From Oenanthe sinensis (taxonomy: Eukaryota; Streptophyta; Magnoliopsida; Apiales; Apiaceae), in assembly GCA_028671895.1 (NCBI GenBank), contig CM053796.1:35648860-35712859 (forward strand): 64,000 nt of DNA, written 5' to 3'. Below the pieces are notes generated by a model. The model did no database searches. It saw only the letters and a list, made by a program, of their open reading frames with translations, and was not told the DNA's origin. Shown here one piece after another: positions 50,101 to 62,097 of this stretch (its first letter is position 1; every line of letters starts with the position of its first letter). The translations under genes were made by a program, and so were the position numbers.

Positions 50101-53100
50101 ATGTTCTACCTGTTACAGGGAATAGTCAAGAAAAATCAACTTCACAATTCAAAGTTATTTTAAAGAGGAGCAAGGAAAATCTTTTCTCAAAATTGCGTCA
50201 TGACATGTTGACTACATGCCGTAGATGCAACAAGCTGAATGGTAAATCCATGTGATAAGAATATATGCTACATTGCCGTCCAAATTTATTGATGAATCTT
50301 TATTTTGTAATTATAAAACAAAAGGAACATGTATCTCTAAACTTGATTAAAAAACAAACTGTACATGAGAGTTTCCCTTCAGAAGAACAAAAGAAGAGCC
50401 TGAATGAAAATGAATAACTAAAGAGATATAGCACATGACATTCAGCATCGATAGTATATGACCAGTAATTACAGCTTCGGAGCTTGACCTGAGTTGACGT
50501 TTGATGATCACTTAGGAGTTTCTGCAGTATATCTATTTGTTCTTTAGCACTCTCAGATCGATAGCGCTCATTATCCATTTTTGTCATGAGATCCGATATT
50601 TTCATCCTCATCACAACTAACTTCTTTTCAGCACTTTCAGACTGCATACGCTTATCTTCTACCTTCATCGTCAACTCTGCTATTCTCTTCTCCATCACAT
50701 CTGATTGTTCCTTACCACGTTTGGAACATGCATGCTCATCTTCCAACTGCCTCATCAAGTCTGCTATTTTCTTCTCATAAATCTGGGTAGTTTCTGCAAG
50801 TACTTTCCGGTTTGTAGACTCTTCAAGGTGGTGTTTCTAGAAACAGCCCCAAAAACAGCATTAGTATCTGTGTTCTGTCTAAATGGGTTTGCAGTAAAAT
50901 AGAATTAAACCTTTGGGGAGGTTCTTTAAGCAAGAAACAAGATATATATAGATAGATGTACAAATATACAATGTTTCGAACCTCTTACTTGAACTGCAAA
51001 TTATTATTGCACAATATTCATCAATTTTAATGTATAACATGTTTCTGTGTTAATATCCATGTGTCCTTAGAAAAGAATCTGTAATATGATTACTGGAGCA
51101 AGTTGTGATATCAAAATTAGTGAGAGCTCTTTATCACTTTTGAAACAAGTTATACCAGACCAGTTAATTTATGAGGTCCTTCTAGTTCATTAACTGGAGG
51201 TTCTCTTGCTCTAGTGGCGGACAAAGATCAAGTAGAATCGGAGAATAAAGAGCTAAGGAATCGGCCAGTACCAAGAAGATTTGCCACTTATAGGGTCACT
51301 ATATATTAACCAGCATGTAGGTCAACAAATATATTGCAGACAATGTCGTTACCGTGAGTTTGAGAATACATACAAAGCTTGAAAATCTACAAGGCATTCC
51401 TCATAAATTTATTTTCCTGTTCTCTTGCTCCTTTCTTACAAGCATAACCTGTAACTTCTTAGTGCATCCAGTTTATAGAAGATTTCTTGCATACAATTAG
51501 AATGGGACCTTCACGTTATGCTGATTACGTGATTACGATCCCCTATCAGGGACTATGAAGACACCACTCTATAGTAAGTTAAAAAATCATCGCAGTTTAA
51601 TATCAGGTAGTGCTAGGAGATAGATGAGGAATAGAGTCGGCCTTTTGTCCCAGGGAACACAATGAAAAAAAGTAAACGAAAAAAAATGTAAATACCGAGC
51701 TATGGTTGAGATTTGTTTTAAGGCGTGCAATATCGTCCTGCATCAGAATATTATGATCTTTCTGCAGGTTCAGTTCCGTCAATATATCTTTCATCTCTGC
51801 CTCTAATCGGGAATTTTCTTTCTCAACTAACTGTGAATAGAAGATAAATCATTATTGTTGTAATCTAATCTAGCATCAATATTAAAGAAACAAGGGGACG
51901 ATTTTAAGCACAGAAATTGACAGTATATGTTTAGAAAATGGCAAAAAAAAGTCTTTTAATTTCTCTAGTACCTTATTAGTTTCAATAGTAGCTTTCAGTC
52001 GTACAACCTCATTGCAAATTGAATCATTCTGATCTTTCTGAAGATTGAGTTTCTTTAGCACTTCTTTCATTTCTGATTCTAGACGAATATTTTCCGCCTC
52101 TAGTAACTGCAGTCAGAGTCCAAGATCTTAGATTATATATAAGAAGATGCTGGTGGTACCATACTTCTAAGTGAAAGATTTTACATTATCACCTTGTGAA
52201 AACATATATATTATGATATATCTAGCATGAATAGTACCATGGGTCAAGGAGTGTGAAGTACCTTAGATCTTGCTACCAAACCATTTTCTGTTTCAGCAAA
52301 CGAACTTTTACATTCCTCAAGCTTTCTTTCTAGTTTAATTATGTCATTATCCCTCATCTTCAGCTGTCTATCCGTTTCCACAGTAAGGTGATCAACTTCC
52401 TTCTCAAGCTTTCGACATCGGATTTCATAATCAAATTCTTCTTTTAGCTTTACTGTGTTTACTACTTTCATGGCCTGATCAGTCAACAAGAATCATACCG
52501 TCTTTAATAATTTGGGAGAGTGACAAAAATGTAAAAAGAAAAAAGACATCAAGAAAATGAAAGAAAAGAGATATGCAAGAAGTACGATACATAGCCAACC
52601 AAAGTTCCACATAAGTATGTGTCAACACATAACACAGTGTGTGTGAATGCGGGCCTGTAGATTGGTTTAACTTATACTGGCTTTTAGGAGTGAATCCAGT
52701 TGCAAATTATATTTCTTCTCTTGTTTTGTAAAAATTCTCATAGTATTATCAAAAAACATTATTTTAAGGGAATGCTCGTTAACACAAGTCATGACAAATT
52801 CATGATATAAGTTTTGTTTTCCTTTTGCCTACCTCTCGTGACTGTTAGACTAAGATTATATGCTTGAACTGTAGCTGGTCACAGAAATCTCTGTCGTACT
52901 TACCTAATACTGGAAATACTGTATTAGCCGTCAAAGTGTTCAAGTAATGTATAATCAGTTGAAGTTTATGTCCAATAAATTATAGGTCACAGGAGTATCG
53001 TGTTGGGAATGTATGGTATAGATACACACTTAAATTAGACTATGCGAAATTATGGGTTTACAGGAGTCGTGTTAGGAACGTATAGATACACGCTTAGACT

Positions 53101-56100
53101 AGAATATCGCATATTTGCAAATGACTTCCCATTCCCTTTGGGGGTCTTTTATATATATATGAATAGGGAAAGAAATTTGTGGAATATCCTAATATTTCAA
53201 CTTCACATTTAAGAAAAATAAACATATTTTCTTCATTGAACTCTTTGTAACTACATCACTGCAAATTTATTTCAGATTGTTTTAGGAACATGAAATTCAT
53301 TTCAAATGACATGAATTGAGTTGTCAATTAAAATTCACAAACTTGAGCTTATATTTGAATGTCTTGGCAAATCCAAATTCTTTTGTTTGTCCAAACATGT
53401 CATTTGACCCAATCCAGAACTCCAGAATTTCAAATGAATTACATGTTCACAAACAGGCCATAAAGGAATTTGTCATTAAAAAAGTTACTATAATGCCAAA
53501 AATGATATGAAATGCTACAATTTGTGTGCAGATTTAGCTCACCCGTTGGCCAAACATGACAGTGCTTGTGGTTTCTGCATGATGCCGAGATGATGGGCCA
53601 ATAGTTATGATTAGAGAAGTTCGTGCACTACCTGTTTTTTATAAGAGTTCGATATAATTGCAATACAATAAACACAGCACACAAAGTCGCATAACTGTCA
53701 GCATCATTACAGAAAAAACTACATGAATTAAGTATGATGAGGACTAGTTTTTAGCTATGTTGTTCAGACTTGGGTAAGAAGTGTTGGACACAACACTGGT
53801 AATAGGACTCATAGATTTATAAACGTGCAACACATCAATAAAATAAAATGTGCAACACTGGACATTTTATGTTCATGTCATATGTCTGTCTTTAAATTGG
53901 AAAAAATGCGTGTCCAAGTTTCATGTGAGTAACATAGGTAATCTCGAATAAGATATAACAAGTCACCAACAAAGCAAAACTCTACTAATACATTGTAGTT
54001 ATACCTAATTATTAACAAAAAACTTCCCCTTGCAAACAATATATAAAGATCGACCAAACATTTTGCATATGCAATGAAATACGTCTGATAAAAATTGGTA
54101 AATGAATGAATACGCATGTAGAAAAAGTTATAACAATGATGTATAGAAACATCAACAGATCTAGTGATTACACCACGAGTTTCAACATAGTGTATCACTT
54201 CATATTTAACATAAAGAAAAAAAATAAAGAAGAGGGCATCGAGATAATTAAAGAGAAGATAATGCATCACCTCCAAAAGAGTCACGGAGCAATCTTGTAA
54301 GTTTAGAATCTCTAATGGGTATATGAGGACTATTTTCAGCCAATGCATTAATACATTTTCCCAGAGAAGTCAGAGAAATTATAACAATGATGTATAGAAA
54401 CTTCAACAGATCTAGTGATTACACCACGAGTTTCAACATAGTGTATCACTTCATATTTAACATAAAGAAAAAAATAAAGAAGAGGGCATCGAGATTATTA
54501 AAGAGAAAATAATGCATCACCTCCAAAAGAGTCACGGAGCAATCTTGTAAGTTTAGAATCTCTAGTGGGTATATGAGGACTATTTTCAGCCAATGCATTA
54601 ATACATTTTCCCAGAGAAGTCAGAGAAAGATTGATAAATTTGGTCTCCTCGGCTGTGTGACCTTCACTCCCTGCAATAAGTTGAAACCATGACCTTATGG
54701 AGACCAAATTGGTACAGAAGATGAATGGAAAAATAATTATATGCATGCATATGTATTTAATTATGAAAAAGAATCTAGTGTAGGTATTTTTCTTGTTCAT
54801 AAGACAACCAACTTTAAATACGTAACCAAGTGACAGAAGGTCTTTCAAATATTTCATCAGGAAAAAGTTTGATATAGAGGGGGGGGGGGGGGGGGGGGGC
54901 GGTTACAGCTTTTACAATGAGTTAAGGTGGGTTGCAATTTGTGGAACTAGGTGACTAGGTCACAGTGAGGTCCAAACTGAGTTGTGGAGATGTTGTTTAA
55001 TTCTCTCTTTATTTCATTTGATTTGCATGGACAACTGTCCTTAATTCATTAAATGAACATGAATTCCATAGAACTTGCAAGTTTTTCCTTGGAAAAATCA
55101 TTTAACCACTAAATCAAGTACAAGTTTATTACTAGTTTCATTAATGCAAATTTAAAATAATGGAAACAGAATTCGTCTGTATTTTAGAAACTAACCAGAT
55201 TTATCTAAGCGCTCGGATCCAGCAAGATCAACAATGAGCAGCTTGCTTCTCCGGACAGTAGGTATAGCATGGCTACTGGATAAATCACTTCTGCCGTTGT
55301 TTTGAATAGATGTACCATTTTTCTCGTTCTCGTGGTCAGATCTTCTAACACTAATCTGTATAAAAACAATAAAGTAATGAGGAACATACATCGTAAGAAA
55401 CTTTCATTGACTATTTAAAAGGTCTGAATTTTTTTCTTTATTAAGATTCAAGGATGAATCTCTTATACTTTGTTGTAAGACCTAAAGAGTGGGGGGTAAG
55501 TAGAGAAATTTTGAGATAGAGAGACAATTGCACCATAAGAATCGCATGACTACGCGAAGATTCTGTGTTCATTTTTGTGTTTGCTGCATGACGATTTGTT
55601 TCTCCAACCTTCAGAACTTGTAAAAATTGCTCAAGATTTTGAATTCCAACTATTGAAGCACCAGGAGCTGAAACCTCCCCAGTCTTCGGGTCCTCAACAA
55701 TTGGAATATTGATCTTCTCCGGTGCAAGTAAATCTTGCACGGATTCCATATACAGCTGGCAGAACATATAGGCATGCATAGTTTCTTCATAAATAAAAGT
55801 AGCACACTTAACAAGAAAAATATATTGAATTGCCTATAAAACACGTAACCAACTACCAGACATAGTGGCATGGCATGACTGATCTAAATTTACAGAGGTA
55901 CCTCCTGCACTACAGAAAGATCAAGAATAAAATTGTGTGTACTTTGCAAGATAGTCTCAACTCGCAAGAGACAAGAAAAACGAGAATGTGAGAGTTAGGG
56001 CATATATATAAGATAAGTGTAATTCATATCATAAGGATCAAAGAAAAAGTTCATATTAATAGTCAACAAAATTAACATAGATGATGACTACATGTGTATT

Positions 56101-59100
56101 GACATCATCTATTTTTGGACTGCAGATTGATCGAATGCTTAAAAAACATAGTAAACTAAAGAATGTAGCAAATTTGACAAAGGTTGACTACTGATTTGAG
56201 TTCAGAAGCCTAATTTATGTTTTTCTAGCAAATTCTCTTCATTTTACTCAACTTAAAATCTTTTAACTGCAAATGTGATAATGTCATTAGAAAAATTACT
56301 CTAAATGGTATACACTTTTTTATCTATAGGTTTTCGAACATCTCGTCATCCATCCAAAAAACCTGCCTCCCGGCCCTCACCCAACCCCCAAAAAGTTATG
56401 AATCTAAATTGAAACTACTCTGGATACCTGTAAGTAGGATATTTCCAAATTATCAGATGCTGCTGATGTAGTTGCAATCATATCCTCTAAAGCTCTAACC
56501 ATAATACCACGCTCAGATGCATCATCTTCGCCTAGCCTGCCGAGTGTGTAAGTCTTTCCGGTACCTGTTTGACCGTAAGCCATAATTGTCCCGTTATACC
56601 CATCTAACACACTCTGCAAAAATATATTCAAATTGACTACAGGTAATCAACAGCAACCAACAAATATAATCTACTATTCTTCACAAGATAAAAGAGGACT
56701 CTATATATTTCTCTGGACCATGTACTAAGACAACGCTTTAGTGTGTAAGAATAAATTGACTACTAAAGTAAATGACGAACTTTCTACTAGACCATACGAG
56801 AGCAGAAGGGAGAATGTCAATGCAGAAGAACAGTATAATGCACTGCAAAAGTATATCGATAAATAATAAATGGTCAACAAATATAAAGGATCATAATGAA
56901 CTTGCAAGTTATACCTATCTCAAGTAACTAGGTAAGCAAACTATATATATAAATCATAAGAGTTGAGGCATTAGTTTATAAGTAATTTATGATAGAAAAC
57001 CCACAGCCAGAGCTAACTACTATTGCAGCATTAGAATTTTCATACATATATATTTCAGCATCTACTAGACATTCTAGACATGATATCAAAACTTCGAAAG
57101 TAATATAGAACTTATCTTAGACATTAAAATGGTTTTGCTCATATTTTACCTCAACTACCGGTTTTGCTACTATTTCATAAATACGTCTTTGTGAAGCACC
57201 TCCGGAAAACACTTCATCAAATCTATAAGCCTCTGAACTCCAGTTATTTTTTCTCAACTTCAACTTCTTCAGCTGCACGAGGTGAAAAAGATACTTTATT
57301 CTACATTGTACAAAGTGCACAAATGAAATCTACATGTGCTGCAATATATGCTTCTGATAAGAGGTGATTTCATTTCTACAGAAAAATATTTGCAATGAAC
57401 TAGAAGCAAAACATTTGTTAGATACAAAAAACATATGTAAATGATAGTTATTGCCAGTCACCTCTGGCTGAATCTCAACACAATCAGCAAAATCTGCATC
57501 TGAAACAAGATCCTCTGCAGTTCTGGGCCGAAGTCTAACAGCAACACGCACTCTTCCATTTTCTGTATCAAAGATATATAAAGGTTTTTATATAAATATT
57601 ATTTGACAACTGACACAGCTTTGAGCCTCTGACTACCAAATTTTTAACATGTAAAAAATCATTGCTTATTCCGTAATCGGATACATGACATCGAAATCAA
57701 AAATGGAAAAGACAAAACATCTAAATAGCCTTTATCACAAAAGTTGATCTTTAATGGTCTATACATGCAAATAAATATCATAATAGTCAAATATGCTGCA
57801 GTCTCAAACATATCTTAGTGCACGTGTTTACGAGATTAGTCTGCAACATGACAAATGACAATGCTCCTCAAAGTGCAGGATTACATAGCTACAAAATATG
57901 TATATGAACCCCAAGAAGATTAACAACTACAGTATATGAAATCCAGGCATAACTGGAATTGGTAGCACTGCCAATCTACCACCAATAACCACCCAACCAA
58001 TTGTAATCATGTTAAATCCCCAAAATTACACCCTATCTGCCACATTGATAGTGTGATATCATAGGGGGATAGAACATTCTGCACAAGTTTTAGAATTTGA
58101 GGATCACGGCACATATAAACTTCATATAGGCAAAAAGTGAACTACAAGACAAACTGAGTCATTAGGAATGTAATAGTCATATCATAGAATTTAGTTCCTT
58201 GGTAACCAAAAAAAATGGCATTATAATTCAGTGAACGTATATTTTTTTTTTTGAAAAAAAAAAAACCAAAACCCTTGAATCCAACTAAAGTTAATAGATA
58301 AAGGGGTGGGTACATCATCACCTTCAACACTAAAAAATGTAAAAAAAAATCAATATAAAAAATTTGACATAGGCATTTCATCAGCAAATAACTGACAACA
58401 TTAAACTAAAATATCGACACACTTAAATAAAATTTACACATTCACACGCTATGGCAGAACCAGTGAGGCAAACCTAAGCTCTGGCCCCGACTGACTTTCA
58501 AAAATCAATAAAAAGAAAATTTTTAATCCTGCACAGGTCTTAAAATATCAGTTGAAATTTTCTAAGCCTATAATGGCCTTCAAAAACTAGTGATTAAATT
58601 TTTTGGCCACCGCCCAAAACCACATTACACAAACAAACATGACCTGATGACCAGCGGCAGATTCCAAGCAGCTTAGGCTACAACCCAGCTGACCTTTATA
58701 TTAGAATATAATATACGATATTGGTAAGTTCTCTCCCTAATATCTTAGTGTTTTAGGAGAACTTGTAATTTAGCATGGTATCAGAGCTCACTAGCTCAGT
58801 ATTGACGAATTTGAGTTTGATTCCCGTTTACTCGCAATATCCTCATAATTTATTATATACATGTTCAACCCAAAAAGGGGGTTTTGAGTGAGGAAGAGTG
58901 TTAGAATATATTATAAGATCCAAATATCCCGCAAGTGCTCTTCCTAAAACCGTAAGGAATAGGAGCGGGGTCGGCCGAAGCAAAATGTCAATTCCTTGCC
59001 ACTCTCATTTCAATTCTCCCCTTCCCGGGCCGCCCCCTCCCCCCCCCCCCCCCCTCCGAGCCTGCTTTTTAGTTTAAAAGCAGCTGGGGGGAAAAAATAT

Positions 59101-59487
59101 TTTAAGCACCGATTACCCTAAAATATTGGCAATAGTTTTTTTAGCTCTGGCTGCTTCGAAATCCTTGAAATCCTGGTTCCGCCAACATACACAACACATA
59201 TATAGCCTAATACAGATAAACACACACACACACACACATTGAGTGAAAAGAGAGAGGGAAATGGTACCTGGGTCATTGAGGGACGGAGAGTGAGAGCGAC
59301 AAGTGGGAGTGACAGAACGTCTAGAAGAAACAAGAAGCTTCGAACGAGACGAATTATTAGCATTCCCATTATTATTATTATTATTCCCGCCATTTCTAAC
59401 AGTTGAAGAATTTGAAGAAGATGAACAAGGGAGAGGAGGAGGGGGTAGTGTGTGTTTAGTGCGTGAAGAACTTGTTGTTGCCGCCAT
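41113..59487 (-). CDS. ARK1: Armadillo-repeat kinesin KIN-UC (ARK1 type)
   Basis: 22 exons: 59487-59268, 57562-57462, 57272-57150, 56613-56428, 55755-55526, 55350-55196, 54670-54521, 53631-53543, 52474-52262, 52106-51972, 51830-51696, 50836-50489, 50109-49939, 49094-48969, 48875-48747, 48673-48532, 48323-48231, 42504-42379, 42187-42062, 41761-41618, 41546-41418, 41252-41113. Total 3,411 nt, 1,136 residues. Low-complexity Ser/Asn N-terminus; motor (about 75-420) with GQTGTGKT, NTESSRSHAI and DLAGSERL; long coiled coil (about 420-880); C-terminal armadillo repeats (GGLDALLMLLRSS, VAGAIANLCGN, GIKALLGMVR). SARTSLIITIGPSSRHHAET and LCHLAQN fit ARK1/KIN-UC better than KIN-UA. In Arabidopsis ARK1 is a plus-end microtubule motor needed for root-hair growth. 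Exon 5 needs acceptor ATTAG at 55351 to keep frame. Confidence 0.95.
42599..42894 (+). repeat. 5' LTR of the young copia element
   Basis: 296 bp, TGTCAAAGG...TTTATCA. It differs from the 3' LTR only at the CTGAAATTAG / CAGAAATTAG site. TATATAAAGGGTACTC near 42820 is the probable promoter box. Confidence 0.96.
43031..47059 (+). pseudogene. Copia gag-pol polyprotein with two in-frame stop codons
   Basis: One frame of 1,343 codons runs from ATG 43031 to TGA 47057-47059, broken only by TAA at 43979-43981 and TGA at 46697-46699. Gag (residues 1-316) has two CCHC-like knuckles (CFCCKGFGHYSSNC, CNYCKKDGHIIKEC). Then come protease (WYFDSGASHHMT), pre-integrase zinc finger (HKRLGHP, CHSCKLGKS), integrase core with SDNGGEY and NGVAERKNR, RT with VYVDDIVITG, and RNase H (SDSDWGGC, KSSTEAEYRAM). 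Both stops look like single transitions in Gln and Trp codons, judged from family conservation. Apart from them I see no frame break. The first stop separates gag from pol and might be partly read through, but a mutation is the simpler reading. Confidence 0.93.
47124..47419 (+). repeat. 3' LTR of the young copia element
   Basis: 296 bp, one difference from the 5' LTR. It is followed by the TATCT duplication at 47420-47424. Confidence 0.96.
47425..48230 (-). other. Remaining KIN-UC intron 17
   Basis: Ordinary AT-rich intron between the copia element and exon 17. A pair of loosely similar 60-base segments (AAACTCTTCATGC..., about 47947-48005 and 48019-48080) is visible. No gene is present. Confidence 0.5.
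54128..54628. repeat. 251-bp tandem duplication covering part of KIN-UC exon 7
   Basis: Units 54128-54378 and 54379-54628 differ at about five or six positions. Each contains the last ~105 bases of motor exon 7 (KCINALAENSPHIPTRDSKLT region), its GT donor and ~145 bases of intron. Only the right unit is attached to the exon start and acceptor at 54671. The left unit lacks an acceptor and so lies in intron 7 as an exon fragment. Confidence 0.93.
54268..54374 (-). pseudogene. Duplicated 3' part of KIN-UC motor exon 7
   Basis: Same reading as 54521-54627 with one visible coding-region change (CTAATGGG versus CTAGTGGG, Thr to Ile by my reading). It keeps a donor-like GGAG/GTGATG but has no acceptor, so it should be spliced out with intron 7. 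If the distal donor were used in place of the proximal one, the transcript would retain 250 bp and shift frame. Confidence 0.75.
54879..54899. repeat. G homopolymer of 21 bases in a KIN-UC intron
   Basis: An unbroken run of 21 G on the plus strand (C in the transcript). The exact length is uncertain because homopolymers are error-prone. Confidence 0.8.
58699..58970 (+). mobile_element. Single TRIM element in KIN-UC intron 1
   Basis: LTR about 58699-58775 (TATTAGAATATAATATACGA ... TTTAGCA) is followed at once by the primer-binding site TGGTATCAGAGC (58776-58787). A non-coding interior of about 110 bp ends in the purine tract GAGTGAGGAAGAG, and a second LTR starts TGTTAGAATATATTATAAG at 58899. 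The right LTR decays after about 60 bp. Same family as the array at 31550-32248, but antisense to its host gene. Confidence 0.72.
59039..59054. repeat. C homopolymer in KIN-UC intron 1
   Basis: A run of 16 C following a C/G-rich patch (59020-59038). Confidence 0.75.
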
Positions 59488-60156
59488 TACAAAAACTGAA
59501 AAAACACACCAGATGAAATGTTTGTTTATCTTAAACAAAAACTGACTTGAGGGGATTTTATTAATAATAAATAAATAAATAAATTACAGATATATAATTA
59601 AACGATAATAATAATTATTATATATTGATATTGATATAGTCATGTATAGAGAGAGTGTTGAGGCCGGCACGATTGGAAGAAGAAGGAAACAACAAGATAC
59701 GCTGCTGGAGAAATTTAAGATACTACTACTGTACTAGCATAGCAAGTACAATTATTACATTATTATTATTATTATTATTACATCTATCTATACATATATG
59801 TACACACTACTACACACACGTTATTGAAACATGGACAGAGTACGATTCCCTCTTGTTACTTTTTACATATATATCTTTCCCTGTCCTCTCTGTTTCACTA
59901 TTTATTACCACTAGTATTCTTCACTCCCCTTGTCGTTTCTCCTCAAATTAAGCTCTGCCTACCCCGGAAGTTTGACATTTGTTTCGATTCGATTTTAACA
60001 AAAAATTATAACTCAATTTTACCCTCAATTTATAGATTTATATACACAAATATTGTAATTTGACCCCAAGCTAGTGCTGCATTTTGAAGTAAAAGCTATA
60101 GATACAGATCCAATATGTACACAACTAGCAAGCAATAATAAATCAAGTAAACTAAA
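59488..60156. other. Divergent intergenic region between KIN-UC and the glutaredoxin remnant
   Basis: It contains the KIN-UC 5' UTR/promoter side. A (TTA)n tract at 59759-59780 and AT-rich microsatellites are visible. No coding feature is recognised. Confidence 0.45.
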
Positions 60157-60318
60157 ATGGCGATGATAGCAAAATCATCAACAACATTCCTAGTTGTATT
60201 GACAGTGTTGGTGTTATTGTCAATTAGGGTTGAATCGTCATCGGGTGCATCGAAGTTCGTGAAGAAGACAATTTCTTCTCACTCCATCGTTATCTTCTCC
60301 AAGTCTTACCGTGCGTAT
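60157..60318 (+). pseudogene. Secretory-type glutaredoxin (GRXC3/C4-like) first exon, active site lost
   Basis: ATG 60157 opens a signal peptide (TTFLVVLTVLVLLSIRVES) followed by SKFVKKTISSHSIVIFSKSY, the beta-alpha start of a CPYC glutaredoxin. Where homologues read CPYC, the frame reads R-A-Y and then meets a GT donor at 60319. No exon with the rest of the thioredoxin fold (such as the TVP and GG motifs) is found in the following 2 kb. Family members reduce disulfides with glutathione in the secretory pathway. Without the catalytic cysteine and downstream exons this copy cannot be active. It is probably a truncated duplicate. Confidence 0.8.
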
Positions 60319-61037
60319 GTAACTCTTAATATTATTCATGTATGGCATGTGTATATATAAACTGGGTTCGATTTAGGGTTTTTTGAGGTAAGATAGGTGA
60401 GCCGTGATTATTACCAGCGGTTCGTGACCGCGGTTAATAACAGCGGGCCACACCTATTTTTTTTAAAATCCTTGGATGATCCGATGGTTAGGACAACATT
60501 TACTAGAAAAGGCTTATCGGTAAATGATTGGCCTGAATCAAGCCCCTTTAATTAAAACAAACATTCATGCCAAGTTGCCAACCTACATACACTCTACCTG
60601 TTTATTACATGTCCAAGAGGGAAAAAGTTAGAATAGAATGTAAATATATTATTAACATGTCACACTGTTTCATAAATAATCGAAAGACATGTGCTCCACA
60701 ACTTGCCTTGCCGACCATTATACAACGGCCAGGACAACCCATTTGTTTATTTGAAGCAACCGAATAAATATTCTATTTTTTATAATACTTATTTGTAAAG
60801 CATATAAGCCTAATTAGTAAAAAAAATATCAACTCATATATAAATACTGTATTATATGGGTGACTGTTGGCTAAATCCAAGTCAAAACAACCCTCCAAAT
60901 TCTCACTCTCTGTCGGCCAAATGTTCTGTTTTTACCATGATCAAAATCACACAAATGACAAATCTAATATTGCAGATGGTATCTCTAACTAAAATTTAAA
61001 TACTCCGATGTATTTTCAAATACCGAGACATTGTTTG
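60319..61037. other. Non-coding stretch with a short hairpin
   Basis: An imperfect palindrome lies at about 60408-60440, arms TTATTACCAGCGG and CCGCGGTTAATAA with a 7-base loop. The rest shows no domain. A plus-strand frame at 60567-60767 has no recognisable features. Confidence 0.45.
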
Positions 61038-61536
61038 CTAACTGAAGTGATCATGGAAGCTTCCAAGTGTCTTTGCATGACAATCTTTAGTCATAGTGTT
61101 AATAGCTGAACAACAAACTGAACCAATCTTATCAAACTTTCGAAAAGAATAGGCAGAGAGTATATTATTCACACAATTGTCGATATTGCTAAGACGTGAC
61201 CAGCATTTGTCATATTCTTCTGTTTTAGTCTCACCACTTGTTCCGAATTCTATGCTTGATTCAGTATCATCTCTCGTCGACTTAGTTCCCACAGTAGTTG
61301 ATTGAGTTTTACAGCTTCTGAACCCGTACGAGGCATACCAGGCATGTTCATGGCGGCATTGCAGGCATGTTAGTCATTTTGGGCATATACATGTGAGGCA
61401 TATAGGGAATGTTGGGCATGTGTGACAGATCAGGCATGTTTGGTATTTCATAGGAGGAAGCTGGTATGGAAAATGAACTTAATGAGAAAACAAAGATGGA
61501 CACAATCAGAGTTTTGAAGCTTTGTTTGGTCACCAT
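61038..61536 (-). pseudogene. ECA1/prolamin-like small secreted cysteine-rich protein, frameshifted
   Basis: ATG 61536 starts a signal peptide (TLIVSIFVFSLSSFSIPAS), followed by a Met-Pro repeat linker (MPNIPYMPHMYMPKMTN). The linker frame stops at 61348. The repeat resumes in another frame (MNMPGMPRTG), and the cysteine domain is in the third frame (61038 to about 61330): CWSRLSNIDNCVNN, then CCSAINTMTKDC. Spacing C...C...CC...C fits the prolamin-like domain of ECA1/EC1-related proteins, many of which act in egg cells or pollen tubes. The sixth cysteine is not visible. Family genes are usually single-exon, so two indels in the repeat linker are more likely than splicing. It could be a recent pseudogene or contain sequence errors. 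Confidence 0.7.
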
Positions 61537-62097
61537 TTTTTTTCTGTTTTCTCACTCACCTGCAGTATTCTTAATTTTATTTTAGAAAATGTACTGTTGA
61601 ATCACTGATGGTTTACTAGCTAAAATTTATGATAATGTGCAAATGTCTTGTTGCTAACTATTGAATTTGAGTCTATCTGTTAAGATTACACACTGATAAG
61701 TTTTGTCACATATTAGTTAATCTTAAAAACACATAGGTTTCCAATTTTAAAGGAATTCCTGCCAAGATGATGGCTCCTGCCATACTTTAGATATTAAAAA
61801 CAGAAACACTGAGTTCATGTATATTACAATTTTTAAGATAAGTGTGTGCAATTACAAGGACATGAAATATTTCTGCTGCACTTGCAAATCCGGCCTCTTC
61901 AGATAACATGATACATGATCACAGATTCATAGGTTAATTACATCCATCTTAATTCTTAAACAAGAAAACAAAGTTACAAATCAGCAAGCAGAAGCTTGTT
62001 TACACTTATAACTATAATTATAAGTACATTGTACAGAGTCTACAGACCGCATGATTAGTTGACATAATTTGAACTGTAACATCCACGATGAAACAAG
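61537..62097. other. Intergenic region between the ECA1-like and SnRK2 genes
   Basis: AT-rich. The right part is probably the SnRK2 3' UTR on the minus strand. No further feature is seen. Confidence 0.45.

Noticed and set aside
54268..54374. Alternative mutually exclusive exon of KIN-UC
   Set aside because: The duplicated piece lacks an acceptor and the 5' part of the exon, so it cannot replace exon 7.
60567..60767. Plus-strand 66-codon frame near the glutaredoxin remnant as its second exon
   Set aside because: No glutaredoxin motif (TVP, GG) or suitable splice phase.
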